Assembly (NCBI RefSeq): GCF_000143415.4
Contig: NW_003314294.1
Span: 749,453 to 813,452, forward strand
Reading direction: 5' to 3'
Source of the DNA: Selaginella moellendorffii
Lineage: Eukaryota > Streptophyta > Lycopodiopsida > Selaginellales > Selaginellaceae
DNA: 64,000 nt
The position numbers and the translations under genes are program-made. This document shows, in pieces, positions 36,882 through 48,290 of this stretch (position 1 is its first letter; each line of letters begins with the position of its first letter). The notes beneath the pieces were generated by a model that had not been told where the DNA came from, did not search any database, and saw only the letters and a list, made by a program, of their open reading frames with translations.

Positions 36882-38152
36882 TTAAGATTGGGTCGCTACT
36901 TTGGAGCTTTCTTCTTCCATGCGCTGCTTGGCATCGCTTCGTGCCCTGTTAACCAGTTCCTCGATCGCCTCCCTACCTTCGTAGTATTGCGGGCAGTACT
37001 TCTCAAAATTGCTGAAGTGTTCTTCGGCTTGATCTAGTTCTCCCAGCATGCAGCAAACCAGCCCCTGGAAATCGAATCACCAGTTTGGCAAACTTTACAA
37101 CCGAGAAGGAAGAACAAGAAAAAGAGAAAAGCCTTTTTTACTTGGCAGACGTGTGGACGGAAGTCTGTCGGATCCTCCTTGCTCAGCTGCTCGTAGAGTT
37201 CCAGAGCTTGTGGCAATTCTTCCTGGACGAACGCAAGCTTGAAGAGATGAGAGGTTTCTTTGATCTAGAAATGGATCTTTACCTTGAGAGTGAGGAGCTG
37301 GCCTCTGAGCATCCGGAAGTTCCTCGCGTCCTTGGGCCTGTCCTCTTCGGTGGCCTTTGCCGCGGCGTCCTCCACGATTTTCTGGATGAAATCGATGTCT
37401 TTGCCTTGCTTCTTGAGAACCAACGCAAGGCCCTGTCAAGAGCAAGAGACAAACAAACAAAAAATCACTCCTTGCAAAAGAGAAAGTTCTCTAAAGCTTA
37501 CTTGGAGTGCTCGAAGGGACAGAGGGTCCACCTTCACGGCATCCTCAAACTCCTTGAGAGCGTTGTCCAAATCTCCAATGTACTCATAAGCGTGGCCGCG
37601 GATGAATCTAAACTCTAGCTGCGACGGATTCATGTCGATGAGCTTGGAAAGGACCTTGATCGCCGCTGGCATGTCCCTCTTCTCCATGAATCCGTGGAGC
37701 CGAGTGAGATCATCCAAGATCTCCTCCTCCTCCTCCTGCGTTCTCCTCCTCAAAGTCTTCTTCTTCTCTGGAGCGCCTTCTTTTTGCTCCACAGCCGTGG
37801 TAGTGGCCACATTCTCGTTAGCGCTGGCTATGGCTTCCTCCGCCCTGGCAACTCTACACGAATTCATGCCCGCCGCGAGCAAAAGGGCCGAGCTCCCCAA
37901 GAACAAAGCCGCGATTCTGCGAACCCTGTCCTTCAGAGACCTCTCTTCCACCGCCGATGGAAGCCGCGAGCACTGCGGCCGCGATCTCGACAGCGATCGC
38001 CTTCGTCCGCTACTGTCTGGCGCAGCAAACCTGATCGATCCGGGAGACGAAATCTCAAGCCTCCTGGAGCTCCGCACTGCCGCCGGCAGAGGCATTCTGG
38101 AAGCTCTTCCCAGCGCATGCAGCGCCAAAGCCGTAGACGAGGCGATCTCCAT
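36882..38152 (-). CDS. SG1: plastid TPR protein, SLOW GREEN 1-like
   Basis: The first exon (38152 to about 37501) encodes a Ser/Arg-rich transit-peptide-like start, one hydrophobic stretch (ALFLGSSALLLAAGMNSCRV), an acidic/basic linker and TPR units (AAIKVLSKLIDMNPSQLEFR, GDLDNALKEFEDAVKVDPLS). Later exons continue the TPRs (LFKLAFVQEELPQALELYEQ, GLVCCMLGELDQAEEHF) and end SSKVATQS, TAA at 36882-36884. The arrangement suits the plant stromal protein SLOW GREEN 1, needed for chloroplast development in Arabidopsis. TPRs are easily confused, so the TPR plastid protein call is firm and the SG1 name is tentative. CCCTAACCCTAAA lies just upstream (38172-38184). Confidence 0.75.
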
Positions 38153-38283
38153 CGCGGTCGCTTTGCTAAAGCCCTAACCCTAAAATGATAAACCCAGCGT
38201 TATGGATCTAACGGCTTGGAGTACGAAAAAAAAGAATATAGTTTTAACAAGTATCTTTTGTTTAAACTAATAAAAACTTATGA

Positions 38284-38341
38284 AGATGGGTACCTGTCGA
38301 TTGCAAATCAACCACTCTACCATCTGGGCTACATGCCCTAA
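38284..38341 (-). tRNA. truncated tRNA-Ala(TGC)-like sequence
   Basis: Minus strand: a GGGCATG acceptor start, an A-box (TAGCCCAGATGG), and an anticodon stem GTTGA/TCGAC enclosing loop TTTGCAA (anticodon TGC). After the variable loop the T arm is absent: there is no GGTTCGA B-box and no 3' strand to pair with GGGCATG. A tRNA pseudogene or tRNA-headed repeat is most likely; it should not be functional. Confidence 0.45.
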
Positions 38342-38729
38342 TGATGAAACTTATGTTTAAAAACGGCTTTGTTTGTATGTAAGTAGGATTTAGTCAAAGA
38401 TATTGAAGAAATACAAGAAAAAATCAAGCTTAGTGCCACAAGGATTTAAGATGCATTGCTTATGTTGGGATTCAGAGATCAAGTAAGCTTTGTTTAAACT
38501 CAATCAATAATTGTGTACTTTCAGAAAGTAAGGCATTGTAAGTTGCACAAATAGGACAACTTCCATATCTCCAATATGAGACGAGTATGTAGAATTTAAA
38601 AAGTGTTAGCAGTTATAGGTAGGCTATTCTAAGTATTTTTGGTTGGCTATGGATATCCTTTATACAAAACTATGTAAGGTTTGAATAGATGAAATCTATG
38701 GTGGATTAATAATATTCTAGTTCAATTAT
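38342..38729. other. AT-rich spacer
   Basis: No gene recognised between the tRNA-like sequence and the first long AT-rich repeat. Confidence 0.45.
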
Positions 38730-39480
38730 TATACATACTTATGAACATTATAAAAAAACTTAAAGTAAGAAAAAAGTAAATTAATATCAAAATAAGATAA
38801 TAGAATGGTCATAAAATAAATATTAAATGAACCATATTTAGAACAAGTAAATTACAATACCTTAATAATTTAATATTATAAACTATTAAGGTATATACTT
38901 TATATATTGGAGGAATATTTAGTAGTCTATTTGACCAAACACAACTCTTATATTTTTTAAAATATAATTTATAAAAAAAAGTTAATGTAGCTAATTTTAA
39001 AGATATTTAAAAATAAGTGATTTAAAACATTATAAAAATAAATATAGAGTTTTAAATATTTTTATCTATAATGTTCATCATTATGATATATATTGTGTTT
39101 ATTTTATTAGTTAATTTATTTCTACAATATTAAGCATAAATGTTGAATGGGGATAAATAATATATTTACTCAAAATAATATGGCAACAATTATTTTAATC
39201 ATTAATTTCAAAATTTTATCAAGGGTACTGACTTAATAAATAATATAAAATATCTAATAAACTATAAAAATATACAAGAAATTAATTTTGGTAGAATAGT
39301 TATAATTATAAAATTTAGAAGTATGATTTAATCAGAAGAACAAATATCAAATCAATAGCTCAACATTTTTTTTACTTAGCTTTTGTTAAAAAATGTAAAA
39401 GGGGCTATACAATAATTGGAAATAAAACAAAATCTAACTAAAATAAAATCTGAAAATTTACTTAATTAATTTTCATTTAA
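38730..39480. repeat. AT-rich long direct repeat, copy 1
   Basis: About 750 bases aligning with 40378-41066 in the same orientation. Shared blocks include ATGGTCATAAAATAAAT, TTAGAACAAGTAAATTA, GGGGATAAATAATATATTTA and AAATGTAAAAGGGGCTATAC. Divergence with small indels indicates age. No coding frame is present. It may be a long terminal repeat of a decayed element. Confidence 0.8.
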
Positions 39481-40312
39481 GTATATTCATGTTCAATTAA
39501 ATTTATGATTGCCCTGTACGTCCACTATTAACAGTTTTTGAGCTTGCTTAGCCGAGCTTGAAAACATTTTAAAAAGCTTAGTAATATTTTTTTTGCCTAA
39601 TTGTATCACTTTCTACTTCATCTAGTTGACATAGTAAGTAATGACGATATTCAAATTTTAACCATTATCCTCGTCCCTAAAATCTTTCTTTAAATCATCA
39701 TTGAAGTGGTGCCCATCTGAGCCCAAGTCCAAATTCTTTTCCTCACCCTCCTCTAAGTTTATTCCCTGCTCTTGATTCTTTGATAAAATAATTATAATTT
39801 ATATCTTCAAAATTACTTGGTTTTGATATAATATTTATTGAGAGTTTAAGATATTTATTTTTAGTGGCGAGAAGTAAGTTCCAGAATTCAGGGAAAATAT
39901 TTTGTCCAAAGAGTGTTCTTTAGCAAGAAAATAATCCACATCTAAACTTTTTAGCTTTAAAAAATTTTATATTTATCATTTCAAGCAACATAAAATTCTC
40001 ATTTGAATAGTGAAATGAAAATTAACTTATTTCATAAAACCAAATTCATAAAATTGTCATAATTGATTCTAACCAACTACCAAAATATAACTCTATGTCA
40101 AATGTCAATAGTGATAAATATTTTTAATAAATTTATTAGATAGTTTTAATAACTTTGAATATTAATAATCAATAAGCACAACTTACTTTGCATGAGAAAT
40201 TAAAGAAAATTTTTTTTTATGATGTTGTCAATAAAGTGTTGAAGAGGTTTTGACATCATTTTCATTTAGCATCAGATTCTTTTTTTGCAATGAACAATTT
40301 ATTCTAAAACAT
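39481..40312. other. non-coding DNA between the AT-rich repeats
   Basis: No gag or pol similarity. A pyrimidine tract (CTTTTCCTCACCCTCCTC, about 39736-39753) would be a purine tract on the minus strand. The stretch 39785-39865 recurs at 46505-46585. Confidence 0.4.
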
Positions 40313-40314
40313 CA

Positions 40315-40325
40315 CTCTGATACCA
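40315..40325 (-). other. primer-binding-site-like sequence (initiator tRNA)
   Basis: The minus strand reads TGGTATCAGAG, the complement of the initiator tRNA-Met 3' end used as primer by many plant retroelements. It lies at the left edge of repeat copy 2, as expected for a minus-strand element whose 5' LTR is at 40.3-41.1 kb. Confidence 0.45.
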
Positions 40326-40377
40326 ACAAGTGTTTGAGAAGCTAATCATAAACCATATATATATTTATACTTACCTA

Positions 40378-41066
40378 TATATACTTATAAATATTATAAA
40401 AAAAACTAATGTAAGAAAAAATATATAATAAGATAATAGTATGGTCATAAAATAAATTATAAATAAACAATATTTAGAACAAGTAAATTATAATATCTTA
40501 TTTATTTAAGGAAAACTTAGTAGTTTATATGACCAAATATAACTTTTAAATTTTTAAAATATAATTTTGTAAAAACATATTTGTAACTACTTTTAAAGAT
40601 ATCTAGAAAGAAGTGATCTAAAACATTATAAAAATAAATATAGAGTTTTAAATATTTTTATTTATAATTTTTATCATTGTGTTATATATTCTTTTTATTT
40701 TATTAATTAATTTATTTTTACACCTTTAAGCATAAATGTTGTATGGGGATAAATAATATATTTACTCAAAATAAGATGGTAAAAATTATTTTAATCATCA
40801 ATTTCAAGATTTTTACGAAAGTATTGACTTAATAAATAATATAAATATTTGCTAAATTATAAAAATTTACAAAAAATTATTCTTGGTAGAATAATTATAA
40901 TTGTCAAATTTAGGTGTATGATTTAATCAGAAGGACAAATATCAAATCAATAGCTCAACTTTTGTTTTACTTACCTTTTGCTAAAAAATGTAAAAGGGGC
41001 TATACAAAAATTAAAAATAAAACAAAATTCAACCAAAAAAATTTTACTTAATTTATTTCATTGAAG
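40378..41066. repeat. AT-rich long direct repeat, copy 2
   Basis: Partner of 38730-39480. See that entry for shared blocks. The outer 50 bases next to the primer-site-like sequence are not shared with copy 1, which weakens the LTR reading. Confidence 0.8.
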
Positions 41067-41410
41067 CATGCTTTAATAATTTTTATTTTACATCTAGATT
41101 ATATTAAAAAAATTGATTTTTTATTTGGTGACCACCTAGATTAGGACTGCATATAGAATATATTTCTCTATTTTTTATAACAAAATATCAAATATATAAA
41201 TATAAGGATAACTATAATTAATAATATTAAATGCTGGATTTAAAAATAATAAATAAATTTAAAGTGTCATTAAATAGGAAAAATATATTACTAATATAAA
41301 ATAATTGTAAGATTTATATATATTTCCAATGATGATAGAAGCCTATGCTTATCCTTACAAAATCATGCTTAGAGTTTCACATGATCATGAGTAATGAATA
41401 TAGTTTATGT
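41067..41410. other. AT-rich spacer
   Basis: No gene seen. It is the left flank of the gypsy element; the bases beside the LTR (TATGT) do not match those after the right LTR (ATTTG). Confidence 0.5.
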
Positions 41411-41585
41411 TGTGAGGGCCAAATGTATGGCTACGATGCTGTATACTAAAATTAGCATAATGGGATTTTGGTAGCCGTCGGATTAATTTCAATCTGGACC
41501 ACTCGCTCTTGTATATAAGCTAGGGTTTTTAGGCTAATTGATATACACATTTCTGTATTCCCTTTCTATATTCCAAGCACTCACA
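41411..41585 (+). repeat. 5' LTR of gypsy element
   Basis: TG...CA ends inside a 6-base inverted TGTGAG/CTCACA. A TATA-like GTATATAAG sits near 41511-41519. A candidate primer site TTGGTGGAGTTG begins at 41586, but the tRNA was not identified. Confidence 0.92.
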
Positions 41586-41818
41586 TTGGTGGAGTTGAGG
41601 GGCACCTTTGATTGTCCTTGAGGGGTGCTTGGATTTGGGATTTTGGTTTAGATCTAGCTTTTGCATTGTCTAGATCTAGCTTTTTCCATTTCCTTCTTTT
41701 TGTTCTTTTCTTTCAGGATTTTGGTTTAGATCTAGCTTTTTGCATTATCTAGATCGACCATTTCCTTCTAGCTTTTTGTCATTTCTCTTCTTTTGCTCTT
41801 TCTTTTTCATTCGTCTCC
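41586..41818 (+). repeat. gypsy leader with internal tandem repeat
   Basis: GATTTTGGTTTAGATCTAGC occurs at about 41639-41658 and again at 41718-41737. Each is followed by similar TTTGCATT.TCTAGATC sequence. It lies between the primer site and the gag ATG. Confidence 0.8.
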
Positions 41819-42751
41819 ATGGCAGATCAGCAATCTCCTCCTTTGACTCTCGAGCAACAGTTGGTCCAATTGCTTGATGCTATGCACTTGCAATTGAACA
41901 ACCAAACTCAATTGATGGTGACATTCACGGCACGTGGTCCAACTCCTCCTGCTCTTGGTGCCAATCCTCGCGTTCGGCTGGAGTTCTTTCGTGGGAATCC
42001 CGGGGATGATGTGTACCATTGGTTCGATCACTTCACGGTGATTGCCATATATCATTCTTGGGATGATGCTCGACGTTTACGTGAGTTTCCCACGTGTCTC
42101 CAAGGGACGGCGTTGTAGTGGTACAATGGATTGAGTGCGGCCACTCGTGAGGATTGGAGTGTTCTTCCTGACGTCTTCAAACGCGCCTTCGGACATGCCG
42201 ATGATTGTGACGATGCCTTCCAACAATTGCATCGTCTTCGCCAAGGGCCATCTGAGTCGGTGATGCAATTTGGCGTTCGTTTCCGAAGTCTTTTGCTTTG
42301 TGCGGAGCCCAATATGTCAGAGCGGATCAAGCTAGGAATGTTGTGGCCAGCACTTCGTCAAGATCTTGTCGGCCTTGTGCATGCACTTGCTCCTGCCACC
42401 CTTGACGATGCTCTTCGCTTGGCACAACATTATGAGACGTCACCTCTTCCACTTCTCGCTGCACGTCCTTCCACTCCACTTTCTATGAGTGATGGTCCTG
42501 TTCCCATGGAGGTTGATGCTGCTGCTACTCGAGTCCAAGGACAAGGACGAGAACGTGGTCGTGGCCGTGATGTTCGTTGCTGGGTGTGTGATGAAGTTGG
42601 TCATACTTATCGGCGTTGTCGGCGCTTTCCAGATTGGCGACCTCCATTTCCTGGGTGGAGACCTTGGCGTCAACAACGTCCCGTTGGTGCTGCTGCAGTG
42701 GAAGGTTTGGACACCGAGATGAATCCGGGAAATGAGGAGTCGCGCGAGTAA
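41819..42751 (+). pseudogene. gypsy gag with one internal stop
   Basis: The start MADQQSPPLTLEQQLVQLL leads into a retrotransposon gag domain (EFFRGNPGDDVYHWFDHF; GPSESVMQFGVRFRSLL). A CCHC zinc knuckle follows (CWVCDEVGHTYRRC, about 42580-42620). An in-frame TAG at 42116-42118 interrupts it where the family has a residue before WYNGL. The frame ends with TAA at 42749-42751, overlapping the pol ATG as TAATG. Confidence 0.88.
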
Positions 42752-45700
42752 TGGAGGGACCTTGCACGAATAAGTCAGTGACCCCTCCATCTTTCTTTCG
42801 GGAGTATCATCAAGGGGTTCACTCGGCACCAGTTCATCCAGTGTTTACTTTTCAAGCTCATCTTTATAACAAGAGGTCTCCTATTATTTTCTCCGTGTTG
42901 GTTGATACAGGTTCGAGTTTATCTTCTATTGCTCGACCTGTTGCCACACGTTGTCATCTACACTTGCGTCGTGCGGCGGAACCAGTTTTCATTCTTTATG
43001 GCAACGGCCGTACACATGCATGTGCACGGGATGAGGCAGACCTGGTTGTGCGTGTGGGCAATCTCGAGCTTGAGTTGCAGTCGTTGCGGGTGGTGCCGAG
43101 TCAAGCTTTTGACCTCATTCTTGGTATGGATTAGTTGCAACGCAATCATGCCAAGTGTGACTTTGAGGCTTCTCCCCGTTGTCTCATACTTCCTTATGTT
43201 TCCTCCATTTCTCTCACATCCGTACCTCTTTGTCCCTCTACTTCTACCTCTGCTTCCATTACTTTTGTTCCCCCACTATTTCCTCCTGTGTTTCCATCTT
43301 GTTCTGCTCTTCCCTTTTCCAATCCCTCCAACGATCTTTGTGTTGCAGCAGTTGATCGGCTCATGAAGGAGTATTCTGATCTCTTTGACTTTGACCTATC
43401 GTCTGGAGCCAAGATTGCTACACGTCATCCGATTCCAACTGGGGATGCTCGTCCAATCAAGGTTTCTGTTCGTCGTCGGTCACCAAAGGAGATCAAGATT
43501 TTACATGCAAATGTCCAAGAGATGTTGGAGAAGGGTGTTATTCAAAAGTCGCGAAGTCCTTGGGCATGTGAACCTCATCTTGTGACGAAGCCTGATGGGA
43601 GTATTCGTTTCTGCATCGACTATCATCCATTAAACGACGTAACGATCCCGGATGTGTACCCTCTTCCTCACACTGCTAATCTCTTGGATCGTCTGGGGTG
43701 AAGTCGTTGATTCACCAAGCTAGATCTTGCTTCTGGGTACTGGCAAGTACCGATGACCGAAGAAGATATTCCTAAGACTGCTTTTCGTACACCATTTGGT
43801 TTGTATGAGTTCTTGGTGATGCCATTTGGTTTGAACAATGCTCCAGCAACTTTTCAACAGATGATGGATGAGGTTCTTTGCGATATGCCGGAGGTGACTG
43901 CTGACTTCATTAATGATGTCTTGATCCACTCGGAGGGGATGTGGGAGGAGCACGTTCGTGATGTTTGTAAACTGTTGGATCGGCTACGCGATGTTGGTTT
44001 AAAGTTAAAGCGGTCGAAGTGCGTGTTTGGATCCAAGGACACAACTTATCTTGGGTACCGTATTTCTCGTGAGGGTTTGCAAGTTGATCCTGACAAACTT
44101 GTGGCTGTTCTAAAGTTCCCTACTTCGAAGTGTGTGAATAATGTGCAGCGCTTCTTGGGCAAGGTGCAATATCTCGAGCGTTTTGTGGATCATCTTTCTG
44201 ATCACACTGCACTATTGCGAGCATTGCTGAAGTCATCAATATCATCTTTCATCTGGTCTCCGGATTGTGAGCGGGCGTTTGGGGATCTCAAAAAGTTATT
44301 GACAACTCCTTCGGTTTTGGGATATCCTGACTACACTCGACCTTTTATTTTGTGCGTGGATGCTTCTGACATTGGTCTTGGAGGTGTGTTAATGCAAGAG
44401 AGCTCGAGTGTGCCTGGTCAGTGCCATCCCATTACATATATAAGCCATACATTACAACTAGCAGAGATGAACTACTCCACGACAGAGAAAGAGTGTTTAG
44501 CAGCAGTTTGGGCTTTCGAGAAATTTCATGCATATCTACATGGTTCTCGGACGTTACTTGAAGATGACCATGCTGCTGTTACTTCGTTATTAAAGCGAAA
44601 GAACCTGGTTGGTTGTACTGCTTGATGGGCTTTGAAGTTTCAGATATATGATTTTGATGTTGTTCACTGCCCAGGGAGTTCTATGGCTGATGCTAATGCC
44701 CTTTCTTGAGCTCCTCTTCCTTCTTCATTCTCTTCTCATGTTTCTGACGAGCCTGTCGTTCCAGCATTTATGGATTTTCTAGATGAGGATTCTGTGCCGT
44801 CGGCGGTTGCTATACTTGACGTTCAATGTCCACAAGGTGCAGAGCAAGATCTACCTTCACTTGATGAGGTTCGCGAGGCTCAAAAGATTGAGCCATGGAT
44901 TCGAAGGCTTCGAGATGGGTTTGAGAATCCTACATCACTTGCTGATGACTTGCCTTTCTGGCATTTACATTCTCAATATCGTCTTGAAGGTGGCCTTCTT
45001 TATTTTGTGGGGACAGATCCTGATGATCATTTACCGTTGGTGGTGCCTTCTATCTTTATTCCGCAGTTTCTCCATGCCTACCATGATTCTCCTGTTTTAG
45101 GTGGGCATATGGGACATCGTCGTGTAATTGAGAAGCTACGCAGGTCTTTTTATTGGCCGGAGATGCGACGTGATATTATCCGGTATGTGCGTAGTTGCGT
45201 TTGGTGCCAAGCTCGTAATACTCCCCCTCAGACTGCGGAAGGACGGTTGGAGTCAATTGCAGTTTTCCGTCCGTTTGAATTGGTGGCATTTGATCTTATG
45301 GGACCTTTTCCACGGTCAACTGCTGGCAATGAGTATGTTATTATTGCTTCTGACTATTTGACTCATTGGGTGGAAGTTGGTGCTCTTGCTAATGCCTCTG
45401 CAACTGCTGTTGGATACTTCCTCCTCAATCGAGTGGTGTTCTAGCATTCTTGTCCAGAGCAGATTCTTTCGGATAATGGTCCCGCTTTTATGGCTGAGGC
45501 GTTTCATGTTTTGATGTCTCGGTTGGGGATTCGCCACACTTTCACGAGTGCTTATCATCCACAATCAGACGGTCTGGTGGAACAGCTCTTTTGGACGTTC
45601 AAGGGGATGATTGCGAAGTATATGAACTTTCAGCATTCGGATTGGGATGGTTATTTGCCGTCTTTTCGGTATGCATATGTCACTGGGGTGCAGAGTTCTG

Positions 45701-46215
45701 TTGGTGCTTCACCATATAAACTCCTATATGGTCATGATTCAATATTACCAATGGAGCTGGGTTTACCTTCGCGATTGCCACGAGCTGTGGATGCTAGGTC
45801 ATGGGATCAATATTTGACAAGCATTTTTCCACTTGTCCGAGCGGAGTCTGCCGAACACTTAGGCCACATACAAGTGGGACAACAACGGTGCTACAACTCC
45901 CGTCATCATCCACCTATGGAGTACAAAGTGGATGATTTGGTGTTAGTCCGTTTTTCCCATCTTACGGTACGTGGTTTATCTAAGGGGCTCCTTGCACAGT
46001 GGAAAGGACCGTATCGGGTGTTGCGGCAAGTTGGACCACAAGTTTATGAGGTTTGGCATGACGTCTAGCAGGCCGATCCTCCAGAGATTGTGCATGTGCA
46101 GTGGTTGAAACACTTCATACAAAGGGATCAGGAGCAGTTAATACCATCTACAAATCCGCCGATGCCTCCTCCTGATGTTCCTCTAGATCCCGGCCCGTCT
46201 ACAAAAGAACCCTGA
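42751..46215 (+). pseudogene. gypsy pol with six internal stops
   Basis: One frame from the ATG at 42751 to TGA at 46213-46215. The aspartic protease motif VDTGSS is near 42902. Reverse transcriptase spans about 43420-44050 (SPWACEPHLVTKPDGSIRFC; AFRTPFGLYEFLVMPFGL). The catalytic box reads FIND instead of F/YxDD. RNase H (FILCVDASDIGLGG) and integrase (HHCC finger; DLMGPF, SDNGPAF, DGLVEQ) follow. Stops lie at 43132, 43699, 44623, 44707, 45442 and 46066 (first base). No indel frameshift is evident. Confidence 0.9.
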
Positions 46216-46247
46216 TGGTCTTCCATTATCCTAAGAGGGGGGGATGA

Positions 46248-46422
46248 TGTGAGGGCCAAGTGTACAGCTATGATGCCGTATACTAATATTAGTGTAGTGG
46301 GATTTTGGCAGCCGTCGGATTAGTTTCAATCCGGACCACTCGCTCCTGTATATAAGCTAGGGTTTTTGGGCTAATTGATATGCACATTTCTGTATTCCCT
46401 TTCCATATTCCAAACACTCACA
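46248..46422 (+). repeat. 3' LTR of gypsy element
   Basis: Same length as the 5' LTR, preceded by a purine tract at about 46233-46244. At most differing sites the 5' LTR carries the T or A state and this copy the C or G state. Confidence 0.92.
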
Positions 46423-47146
46423 ATTTGTATTAATTGTTGAATAAAAAATAACATGTAAATTTAAAAAATTGTTTAATCTACATAAAATTGACATTCCTTT
46501 CTTTGTAATATAATTGTAATTTATATGTTCAAAATTACATGGTTTTGATATAATATCTACTGAAAGTTTAAGACATTTATTTTTGCGACAATCTATTGCC
46601 TGCTAGAGGTTCCAAAAGAGAGGCTTATCACTATAGTCATAAAGAGGTTGGGAGGTGGCTGCACCTGTGAGATTGCAAAATCTCTACTTTATTATTCAGG
46701 TCGCAGTTTCAGCATGCTGGACAAGGTAATCCAGGCAGTGCACACAAATGAGTTCATGGCTGAACAAGCATGGATTGCATTCTTCGATGCTCCTGCACTC
46801 TTCAATGACGGTGACAAAGTTTGTTGTGGTTCGGTTTTGTTGCTGTGGTTACTGAAATGCTACATTCTTAAGAGCTCTGGAGGACTTGCAGGTGGAGAGG
46901 AAGGACTGGAGACTTTTTTATGGCCGTTGCTTGGCCAGCACAAACACTGTCTGGAACTAACTGCCGATAGGGCCAAGGTGTTTACTTTGTGATCAGTTTA
47001 GGGTTTATCTATAACTTTGTGGGCCGTCGGGAGCCACCATTTTCAAGACACGACCACCATTTTCCCGGTGTCTTGAGTGCTATATGCTGCTCGAAGAAGG
47101 ACGAAGAACTGAGATCCAAAACCTTTTAACTTGTGAAGAAACTACA
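46423..47146 (+). other. spacer with unrecognised 114-codon frame
   Basis: 46505-46585 repeats 39785-39865. From about 46590 the composition becomes gene-like: a frame at 46648-46992 contains SMLDKVIQAVHTNEFMAEQA and WIAFFDAPALFNDGD, and open sequence continues upstream (VPKERLITIVIKRLGGG). It looks like a former exon but I do not recognise it. The right end is the second inversion junction. Confidence 0.35.
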
Positions 47147-48266
47147 CGGAGATAATACAATAGTCCAGGCAATATCGGAAATTCTATTCCATACTTTCTA
47201 CAGCTTAAGGATATCATTGTTTGCAACGAAATGTATGGAAATTCTGAAAGTCCAAAGCAGGCCAAGTCCACCTTTGATGCAATGAAATGTGACAAGAATT
47301 CATTCTCCTGGTTCTTCCTTTTTGCTGCATATGCCCACAACTTAATGAAGTAGCGAAAAACGCATTTGACAAAATGCCTGAAAGGGATCTCGTCTGTTGG
47401 AGTGCCCATGCAAAAGCCAATAATCTAACCCTAGCTAAAACGACCTCTGACAAGATGCCAATGAGTCCTTGAAAACAATCTTCGAGACTATGCCAGAAAG
47501 GAATCTTGTATCGTGGACTTCACTCCTGGCAGCTTACTCACACAGGGAAAAAGTCGAATATGCCCCAAAGAAATCTAGCTTCGTGGAATTTCATGCTTGC
47601 GGCATATGCCCAAAACGGGCATACACTCAAAACCAGGAGCTCTTCGAAGCAATGCCAGAGAGAGACTTGGTCTCGTGGACGACAATGGTGGCAAGCTACA
47701 CTCAAACCGACCACCTCGAAAGCGCCAAGAGCGTGTTTGAATCAATGCCGGAGCGCAACTCGATGGCATGGAAGGCGATGATCGCAGCTCACGCGAGACA
47801 GGTGGAGGAAGCCAAGTTTACGTTCGATCAAATGCCACTCCAGAGCCTGGTCTCGTTGAACACGGTGATCTTCGCGTACGGCCAGTCGGGCTACTGCGAC
47901 GAGGCGTACAATGCGATGCCGGAGATCCCCGACGACCATGTTTTCGGCCTACGCGCACAACGGACACATCGATCGCGCTGCCAAGTTCTTCGATCTGTCG
48001 CCTCTTCTGGACATCATCTCTTGGAGGACGATTCTCGCGGCCTTTACTCAAAACGGACAGTTTACCAGTGTTGGATACGTATGACAAGCTCAAGCTCCCG
48101 ACAAGACGTGCTTCGTGTCCGGAGAGCGGCAACTTATGCGAGCGTGTTGCTTGCCAACATTGCTTACATGAATTCGGACGGAGGTCTCGTCCAAAGCTTG
48201 CAGATGGCTGAGAACTTGCAGCGAGAAATATGCCTGCAAGGACCAAAAAGAATGAGGCAGCAGTAA
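47147..48266 (+). pseudogene. 5'-truncated, frameshifted PPR gene (copy B)
   Basis: Inverted duplicate of the PPR gene at 29947-31512. It starts at its eighth codon or so and carries several deletions and frameshifts (for example ICPKRAYTQNQELFEAMPER shows a frame switch in the middle). Large parts of the tail are deleted. It ends LQGPKRMRQQ, stop 48264-48266, three codons past the intact gene's end. Confidence 0.88.
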
Positions 48267-48290
48267 AGGAATGGACAGCGATTACTTACA

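Larger units (their letters stand above)
41411..46422 (+). mobile_element. degenerate Ty3/gypsy LTR retrotransposon
   Basis: A 5.0 kb element with 175-base LTRs at 41411-41585 and 46248-46422, each beginning TGTGAG and ending CTCACA. The gag frame is followed by a pol frame encoding protease, reverse transcriptase, RNase H and integrase in Ty3/gypsy order. A purine tract (AAGAGGGGGGGA) sits just before the right LTR. The LTRs differ at about 17 sites (near 10 percent), so the insertion is old. No target-site duplication is visible. Seven internal stop codons break gag and pol, yet no frameshift was found. It cannot make its own proteins. Confidence 0.93.

Noticed and set aside
41406-46427. 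Target-site duplication around the gypsy LTRs
   Set aside because: Left flank TATGT and right flank ATTTG do not match; mutation or recombination may have erased it.
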